A DNA stretch of 9,591 bases from Aquincola sp. Its GTDB lineage: Bacteria; Pseudomonadota; Gammaproteobacteria; Burkholderiales; Burkholderiaceae_C. The DNA lies in assembly GCA_029884035.1 (NCBI GenBank), contig JAOUIM010000111.1, positions 1-9,591 on the forward strand. Direction: 5' to 3'. The notes beneath the pieces were generated by a model. It was not told the DNA's origin, did not search any database, and saw only the letters and a program-made list of their open reading frames with translations. Position 1 is the stretch's first letter. Each line of letters starts with the position of its first letter. Both the position numbers and the translations under genes were made by a program. Below are positions 6,074 to 9,591 of the stretch, piece after piece.

Positions 6074-6843
6074 CGCAGGGTCTTGACGCGATCGACCATC
6101 TCGCGCGCGAAGGCGATGTAAGCCTGCGCACCCCGCGATGACGGGTCGAAGACGACGCCCGGCTGACCGTAGCTGGGTGCTTCGGCCAGCCGGACGTTGC
6201 GCGGGATCACCGCGTTGAAGACCTTGTCGCCGAAGTGCGACTTGAGCTGATCGCTCACCTGCTGCTGCAGCGTGATGCGCGGATCGAACATCACACGCAG
6301 CAGGCCGATGATCTGCAGGCGCGGGTTCAAGTTCGCGTGCACCTGCTTGATCGTGTTGACCAGGTCGGTCAGGCCCTCGAGCGCGAAGTACTCGCACTGC
6401 ATCGGCACGATCACGCCATGCGCGCAGCACAGGCCGTTCAAGGTCAGCAGCGACAGCGACGGCGGGCAGTCGATCAAGATGAAGTCGTACTCGGCGGCCA
6501 CCGGGGAAAGCGCAGCTGCCAGACGCTCGTTGCGGCGGTCCAAGCCCACCAGCTCCACTTCCGCGCCGGCGAGTTCGCGGTTCGCGCCCAGCACGTCGAA
6601 GCCGCCGGCCGGGCTCCTGACCCGTGCCTCGGCCACCGTAGCGGACTCGAGCAGCACGTCGTAGATCGACGCCTCGAGCTTTCGCTTGTCGACGCCGCAC
6701 CCCATGGTGGCGTTGCCCTGGGGATCGAGGTCGACGACGAGCACGCGCTGGCCCACCTGCGCCAGCCCGGCAGCGAGGTTGACCGTCGTCGTGGTCTTGC
6801 CGACCCCGCCCTTTTGGTTGGCGATGCAGAAGATGCGCGGCAT
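6070..6843 (-). CDS. parA: Chromosome-partitioning ATPase ParA
   Basis: The 257-residue product is a chromosomal-type (Soj-like) ParA. This ATPase dimerises on ATP, binds nucleoid DNA without sequence specificity, and is released when ParB-parS complexes stimulate hydrolysis. The deviant Walker A box is KGGVGKTTT (11-19), with the signature lysine K11 and the P-loop lysine K16. Walker A' is DLDPQGN (38-44) and Walker B is FILIDCPPSL (121-130). The adenine-side segment PRNVRLAEAPSYG (214-226) is also typical. There is no N-terminal helix-turn-helix, so it is not a plasmid P1-type autoregulator. The ATG at 6843 is placed directly before the first strand, with GAGAAT eight bases upstream and no Shine-Dalgarno sequence. 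LysE ends 36 bases upstream; the stop overlaps the next GNAT start. Its partner parB lies about 3.5 kb away on the same strand. Confidence 0.97.
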   Translation of the reverse strand: MPRIFCIANQKGGVGKTTTTVNLAAGLAQVGQRVLVVDLDPQGNATMGCGVDKRKLEASIYDVLLESATVAEARVRSPAGGFDVLGANRELAGAEVELVGLDRRNERLAAALSPVAAEYDFILIDCPPSLSLLTLNGLCCAHGVIVPMQCEYFALEGLTDLVNTIKQVHANLNPRLQIIGLLRVMFDPRITLQQQVSDQLKSHFGDKVFNAVIPRNVRLAEAPSYGQPGVVFDPSSRGAQAYIAFAREMVDRVKTLR

Positions 6844-6851
6844 GGGCTCGC

Positions 6852-6857
6852 ATTCTC
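6852..6857 (-). promoter_or_regulatory. Putative -10 box of parA, leaderless arrangement
   Basis: GAGAAT on the minus strand is followed by eight bases (GCGAGCCC) and the parA ATG. This matches the parB and proQ-family starts. It lies in the 36-base gap after lysE, so parA may have its own promoter as well as read-through from lysE. Confidence 0.45.
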
Positions 6858-6879
6858 GCCGACGCCCGGAAGCGGCCGG

Positions 6880-7494
6880 TCAGTCGCGCACCAGACGGAT
6901 GCCGAATCCGATCAGGAAGACCCCCGCGAGCCGCTCGAGCGCCCTGGCCAGCCTGCGGTGCGCGCGCACCTGGGTCGCCACTGCATTGGCGAACGCGCAC
7001 AGCGTGAGGCAGTAGGCGGCGGTAATCAGCGCGATCGTGGTCGCCATCGCGACGAAGGTCGGCAGGCCGCGGTGCGTGGCCGGGTCGATGAACAGCGGGA
7101 AGAACGCCATGTAGAAGACGATCGCCTTGGGATTGAGCAGCGTGATGAAGAAGGCCTGGCGTGCATAGTCGCGCGGCTCGATGCGAATCGGCGACGCGCT
7201 GCCATCGCCCCTGGACAGCAGCAGCCTCAGGCCGACCCATGCGAGATAAGCCGCGCCCGCGTACTGCACCGCCTTGAACACCACCGGATTGGCCGCCAGC
7301 AGCGCCGCCACACCCGCCACCGCCAGCCACAGCAGCACCTGGTCGCCGGCGATCACGCCGGCCGTCGCCGCCGCGCCCGCACGAAACCCGCCCTTGCCGG
7401 TGGAGGTGAGCAGCGCGAAGGTGCCCGGCCCTGGCAGCGCAAGGAACAGCAGAACAGCGGCGCAGAACGCGCCGTAGTCGGTGATGCCGTACAT
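6880..7494 (-). CDS. LysE/RhtB family amino-acid exporter
   Basis: The 204-residue product is an inner-membrane protein of the LysE superfamily, which exports amino acids such as lysine, homoserine, threonine or leucine; the substrate here cannot be told. Hydrophobic segments run from about 8-30, 39-68, 71-94, 115-137, 146-172 and 183-201, the usual six. Family motifs are LPGPGTFALL (20-29), the G-x-x-x-G-x-x-x-GD run around 40-51, and the highly conserved LLNPKAIVFYMAFFPLFID (119-137). The ATG at 7494 is chosen because the first membrane helix begins there; the longer frame upstream is Ala/Thr/Ser-rich and mirrors the divergent gene. TATCGT lies seven bases before the ATG. A LysE gene just upstream of parA is, as I recall, a familiar arrangement in Burkholderiales, but rsmG and mnmG, which often come before it, are not here. 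Confidence 0.93.
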   Translation of the reverse strand: MYGITDYGAFCAAVLLFLALPGPGTFALLTSTGKGGFRAGAAATAGVIAGDQVLLWLAVAGVAALLAANPVVFKAVQYAGAAYLAWVGLRLLLSRGDGSASPIRIEPRDYARQAFFITLLNPKAIVFYMAFFPLFIDPATHRGLPTFVAMATTIALITAAYCLTLCAFANAVATQVRAHRRLARALERLAGVFLIGFGIRLVRD

Positions 7495-7543
7495 GGCTGC
7501 CACGATAGCGCATGGCGGCGGCACTGAAGGACAATCGCGCCCG
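7495..7543. promoter_or_regulatory. Divergent promoter region between lysE and the ProQ/FinO gene
   Basis: The 49-base gap holds two -10-like hexamers. TATCGT on the minus strand (7507-7502) lies seven bases before the lysE ATG. GACAAT on the plus strand (7530-7535) lies eight bases before the ProQ-family ATG. Neither start has a Shine-Dalgarno sequence. No clear -35 hexamer or operator palindrome is seen. Confidence 0.5.
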
Positions 7544-8566
7544 ATGACCAGCACCGACGACAGCGTCCCGCAAGAGGCGCCCGCCCCGGCAGCCGCCGCA
7601 CCCGCACCTGTGCTCGACGCACCTGCGCTGGACGCTCCAGCCGTCGACGCTCCAACGGCGGCAACCGACGCAGCGCCAGCCGTGGACGAGGCGGCCGCAC
7701 ACGGCGAAGTGACCGAAGCCGGCACGGCGGCGCCGGCGGACGCCGTCGCGTCGCCACCCACGCTTGCGGCCGATCATTCGCCTGCGGCCACCGGCGCGCG
7801 CCTGGCCGAACTGTTCCCAGCCCTGTTCGTCGGCCCCGACGGCCAGGGCACCTGGCGCGCCATCAAGCTGCGCATCCACGCCGACATCCAGGCCCGAGCG
7901 CCGGGCCAGTTCAGCAAGCGCACGCTGGGCATCTTCTTTTCGCGCTACACGACGACCACGCCCTATCTCAAGGCCCTGGCCGCGCCCGGCGCGCAACGCT
8001 TCGACCTCGACGGCGAGCCCGCGGGCGAGATCGCCGAGGAGCATCGCGCGGCAGCGGTGGAGGAGCTGGAGCGGCGCCGTGCGATCGCCGCCGAGCGGCG
8101 TGCGACGCGGCGGCCGCAACGGGCACCGGCACCCGTGCGGCGCGATGAGGCCGCATTGCAACCCGATGCAGCCCACGCGGCACCCAAGGGCCCGACGCGG
8201 CGCACGCACATCGACACGCCGGGGTCCGACGCGCGCACAGCGCGCCCGCCGCGCGCCGCTCGTGAGCGCGGCGAGGCTCGCCGCGGGGGGACGGAAGCGC
8301 GGGGCGCGTCGTCGCCGAGCCCGCACGCACCGGCCGCACGCCGCCCATCGCGGCCGCACGACGAGCGCCTGGCCGCGCCGCCGAGTCCACCTGAACGCGC
8401 GCCCTCGGCAGCGCTGCCCACCGACCCGGCCCAGCGCGAGCGAGCGCTGCTGCTGCGCGCCTACGAGGGCAGCACGCTGAGCAAGGCCAACTTCTGTGCG
8501 CTCAAGCGCTTGACCGAGGCCGAGCTCGACGCGGCGTTGATGCAGGCGCGCGCGGAGCGCCGCTGA
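7544..8566 (+). CDS. ProQ/FinO family RNA-binding protein with long disordered arms
   Basis: The 340-residue product has a ProQ/FinO RNA-chaperone core at about 86-175: LAELFPALFVG (88-97), KLRIHADIQARAPGQFSKRTLGIFFSRYTTTTPYLKAL (108-144) and FDLDGEPAGEIAEEHRAAA (153-171). Family members bind structured sRNAs and mRNA 3' ends. The N-terminal arm (1-85) is Ala/Pro/Asp-rich, includes three VLDAP-like pentapeptides and is acidic. The region 172-295 is Arg/Ala/Pro-rich, strongly basic and probably disordered, as expected of RNA-binding tails. A folded-looking C-terminal piece, RERALLLRAYEGSTLSKANFCALKRLTEAELDALL-like (298-335), is distinct from both arms. E. coli ProQ and FinO are clearly shorter (about 230 and 186 residues). 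The ATG at 7544 is supported by GACAAT eight bases upstream; an earlier in-frame ATG at 7481 would overlap lysE. RNA binding is inferred from the family. Confidence 0.9.
   Translation: MTSTDDSVPQEAPAPAAAAPAPVLDAPALDAPAVDAPTAATDAAPAVDEAAAHGEVTEAGTAAPADAVASPPTLAADHSPAATGARLAELFPALFVGPDGQGTWRAIKLRIHADIQARAPGQFSKRTLGIFFSRYTTTTPYLKALAAPGAQRFDLDGEPAGEIAEEHRAAAVEELERRRAIAAERRATRRPQRAPAPVRRDEAALQPDAAHAAPKGPTRRTHIDTPGSDARTARPPRAARERGEARRGGTEARGASSPSPHAPAARRPSRPHDERLAAPPSPPERAPSAALPTDPAQRERALLLRAYEGSTLSKANFCALKRLTEAELDAALMQARAERR
7610..7654 (+). repeat. Three imperfect 15-base tandem repeats in the ProQ/FinO N-terminal arm
   Basis: Three in-frame units encode VLDAP, ALDAP and AVDAP (residues 23-37). 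Units two and three share the core GACGCTCCA. A degenerate continuation (TAATDA) follows. The unit adds five residues per copy, so copy number could vary without breaking the frame. Confidence 0.7.
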
Positions 8567-8580
8567 GCGCAGGCCCGGAC

Positions 8581-8601
8581 GGCGGCCGCTGCCGAGCCGC
8601 C
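8581..8601 (+). terminator. Possible hairpin after the ProQ/FinO gene
   Basis: GGCGGC (8581-8586) and GCCGCC (8596-8601) can pair around a nine-base loop, 14 bases past the stop. The stem is short and no T-run follows, so termination is uncertain. Confidence 0.3.
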
Positions 8602-8606
8602 CCATT

Positions 8607-8624
8607 ACTCCGGACACTCCGGAC
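8607..8624 (+). repeat. Perfect tandem 9-base repeat upstream of the gene at 8671
   Basis: ACTCCGGAC occurs twice with no gap (8607-8615, 8616-8624), followed by CTCCG. Each unit contains the palindrome TCCGGA. It lies about 46 bases before the ATG at 8671, near where a promoter or operator might be. Function is unknown. Confidence 0.6.
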
Positions 8625-8657
8625 CTCCGCTTTCTGTGAAGATGTCCCTTCAACGAC

Positions 8658-8663
8658 GAGGAG
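8658..8663 (+). promoter_or_regulatory. Ribosome-binding site of the gene at 8671
   Basis: GAGGAG is seven bases before the ATG, a strong Shine-Dalgarno sequence. It fixes the start and contrasts with the several starts here that have none. Confidence 0.8.
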
Positions 8664-8670
8664 TGCCGCC

Positions 8671-9060
8671 ATGAAACTCGGTGTGACCCAATCCCTGCTG
8701 GCCCTCGTCGCCCTCTTGTTGCTGGCCCATCTGCTGGCAGCGACTCCAGCCGTGCCGAGCGCCGTGGCACAGACCGCCGCGCCGGTCCACGAGGTGTTGC
8801 GCGCGCGCCGGATCGACCTCGTGGCCGCCGGTGGCCAGGTCGTCGCGCAGCTCTACACCGCAGAGGACGGCGCGGGAAACCTCAGGCTGCGCAACGGCAG
8901 CGGCGAGGTCCGGGTCAAGCTCGGCGCCACGGCGGACGGCGCCGGCCTCATCCTGATGAACCAGAGCACCGAACCAGCGGCCTGGTTGTCCGTGGCATCA
9001 GCGCAGACGAGCCTGAAGCTCTCAGAACGCGGCAAGGCCACGCGCGTCATCGCGCCGTAG
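8671..9060 (+). CDS. Small exported or membrane-anchored protein of unknown function
   Basis: The 129-residue product begins MKLGVTQSLLALVALLLLAHLLAA, a signal peptide or an uncleaved anchor; AVAQTAAP near residue 31-38 could follow a signal peptidase I site (A-V-A). The rest looks like short beta repeats: RARRIDLVAAGGQVVAQLYTAED (45-67), GNLRLRNGSGEVRVKLGATADG (70-91), GAGLILMNQSTEPAAWLSV (91-109) and TSLKLSERGKATRVIAP (113-129). The recurring pattern of a hydrophobic strand, a small-residue turn and a second strand resembles uncharacterised bacterial proteins with D/N-x-x-G-x-x-R-x-x-L units, but I cannot name a family. It is likely periplasmic. It has a strong ribosome-binding site, is preceded by a tandem repeat and followed by a perfect hairpin, so it may be its own transcription unit. 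Confidence 0.8.
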   Translation: MKLGVTQSLLALVALLLLAHLLAATPAVPSAVAQTAAPVHEVLRARRIDLVAAGGQVVAQLYTAEDGAGNLRLRNGSGEVRVKLGATADGAGLILMNQSTEPAAWLSVASAQTSLKLSERGKATRVIAP

Positions 9061-9069
9061 GGCCGCGCG

Positions 9070-9095
9070 CGCGCATTGAGCGCGCGCAATGCGCG
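9070..9095 (+). terminator. Perfect 9-bp hairpin after the gene at 9060
   Basis: CGCGCATTG (9070-9078) and CAATGCGCG (9087-9095) are exact reverse complements around the eight-base loop AGCGCGCG. The stem begins ten bases past the stop codon. No T-run follows. It may end or stabilise the upstream transcript and separate it from the permease gene at 9134. Confidence 0.55.
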
Positions 9096-9121
9096 ATGTC
9101 GGTGCGGGTGAGCGCCCGCCC

Positions 9122-9127
9122 TATGAT
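9122..9127 (+). promoter_or_regulatory. Putative -10 box of the permease gene, leaderless arrangement
   Basis: TATGAT, one mismatch from the sigma-70 consensus TATAAT, is followed by six bases (CCCCGC) and the ATG at 9134. No Shine-Dalgarno sequence fits in between. This is the best -10 match of the set. Confidence 0.55.
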
Positions 9128-9133
9128 CCCCGC

Positions 9134-9591
9134 ATGACCTCCGCGTCCTCGCTCCAGGCCGCTCTCGCCGACGGGCTGCGCGCGCTGGGGCGCTGGTTGC
9201 AGAACTGGTGGCGCATCGTGCTGCTGGGCGCCCAGCTGCTGAGCCTGGCACTGTCGCCGGCGAGGTACACGGTCGAGTACCGCCTGACGCTGCTACGGCA
9301 TGTCTACCTCGGCACCGCGCCGTCGCTGCTGTGGTTCACGGTGCTGACGACGCTGCTCAGCCTGGTCGTGATCCGGATCGTGCTCGTGACATCGGTTAGC
9401 TACGGTCTGACCCAGTACGCGCTCGAAATGGTCGTTCGCGTGCTGGTGCTGGAGCTGATCCCGCTCACGGCGGCGCTGTTCGCGGCGCTGCGCTGCACGA
9501 TCCCACGCGCCACCGAAATCGCAGCCCTGCGCGCGCGTGGCGATTGGGACGCGCGGCTTCGAGCGGGCATCGATCCGATGCATCTGGAAGT
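9134..9591 (+). CDS. MlaE-family ABC transporter permease, cut by the right edge
   Basis: The frame is open for 152 codons to the window edge. After an N-terminal segment with amphipathic character (LADGLRALGRWLQNWWRIVLL), a hydrophobic stretch runs from about 63-88. Then comes the pattern typical of MlaE/YrbE permeases: a S-x-x-x-x-x-x-Y segment (VSYGLTQYALEMVVRVLVLE, 88-107), IPLTAALFAALR (109-120, matching the family's gPvltallvagR) and, after a cytoplasmic loop, GIDPM (145-149), matching the family GIDP box. MlaE permeases work with an MlaF-type ATPase and an MCE-domain protein to move phospholipids or other lipids between the bacterial membranes. The loop differs from the usual E-x-G-x-M/EEIDAL sequence, so this may be a divergent paralogue. 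Partner genes would lie downstream, outside the window. Confidence 0.72.
   Translation, partial: MTSASSLQAALADGLRALGRWLQNWWRIVLLGAQLLSLALSPARYTVEYRLTLLRHVYLGTAPSLLWFTVLTTLLSLVVIRIVLVTSVSYGLTQYALEMVVRVLVLELIPLTAALFAALRCTIPRATEIAALRARGDWDARLRAGIDPMHLE

Noticed and set aside
5285..8770. Minus-strand frame open for more than 1,100 codons
   Set aside because: Only its last 262 codons form a recognisable protein. The rest runs through other frames of parA and lysE and antisense to the ProQ/FinO gene, with Arg/Ala/Gly-rich nonsense typical of GC-rich shadows.
1..9591. Mobile element, defence system, CRISPR array or prophage
   Set aside because: No transposase, integrase, repeat-spacer pattern, terminal inverted repeat or phage gene is visible. 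The content is ordinary core and near-core genes of one composition.

Overview
The window is GC-rich chromosomal DNA. Gene content and protein style point to a betaproteobacterium of the order Burkholderiales, probably near Rubrivivax, Methylibium or Leptothrix. Pointers are a type 2 ArgC, a chromosomal-type ParA and ParB, a LysE-family exporter beside parA, and a ProQ/FinO protein with long Ala/Pro/Arg-rich arms. I see no transposase, integrase, tRNA, rRNA or CRISPR array. The assignment is by recognition only; no search was run.

Layout. Bases 1-105 hold the start of a minus-strand gene with a signal peptide, cut by the left edge. Bases 319-1548 (+) encode a saccharopine-dehydrogenase-like NADP-binding oxidoreductase, preceded by a possible 20-codon leader ORF. 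Convergent to it is parB (2524-1604, -), and upstream of parB a small RBBP9/YdeN-type alpha/beta hydrolase (3195-2653, -). Only 20 bases from the hydrolase start, and divergent from it, a GNAT acetyltransferase begins (3216-3734, +); it overlaps argC2 (3731-4678, +) by ATGA. argC2 converges, with a 4-base gap, on a 131-residue protein of unknown function (5078-4683, -). Further right on the minus strand lie a two-part GNAT (6073-5285) that overlaps parA by GTGA, parA itself (6843-6070) and a LysE/RhtB exporter (7494-6880). Divergent from the exporter, 49 bases away, is the ProQ/FinO-family gene (7544-8566, +). It is followed by a small exported or anchored protein of unknown function (8671-9060, +) and by a MlaE-family ABC permease cut by the right edge (from 9134, +).

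How the genes work together. parA and parB encode the chromosome-segregation pair but are not adjacent: about 3.5 kb with an acetyltransferase, an unknown gene, an arginine-biosynthesis pair on the other strand and a hydrolase separates their coding regions. No convincing parS site is visible here.

The most interesting signal is regulatory. At least seven start codons, including the likely parB, parA, proQ, lysE, mlaE, hydrolase and GNAT starts, have a -10-like hexamer (GACAAT, GAGAAT, CAGAAT, TATGAT, TATCGT, TATTCT) only 6-9 bases upstream and no Shine-Dalgarno sequence. This suggests that much of the locus is transcribed as leaderless mRNA. The clearest case is the 20-base divergent gap, where one AT-rich hexamer could serve as the -10 box for both genes. 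Genes that do carry a Shine-Dalgarno sequence (argC2, the 8671 gene and, less clearly, the 5078 gene) lack a -10 at that distance.
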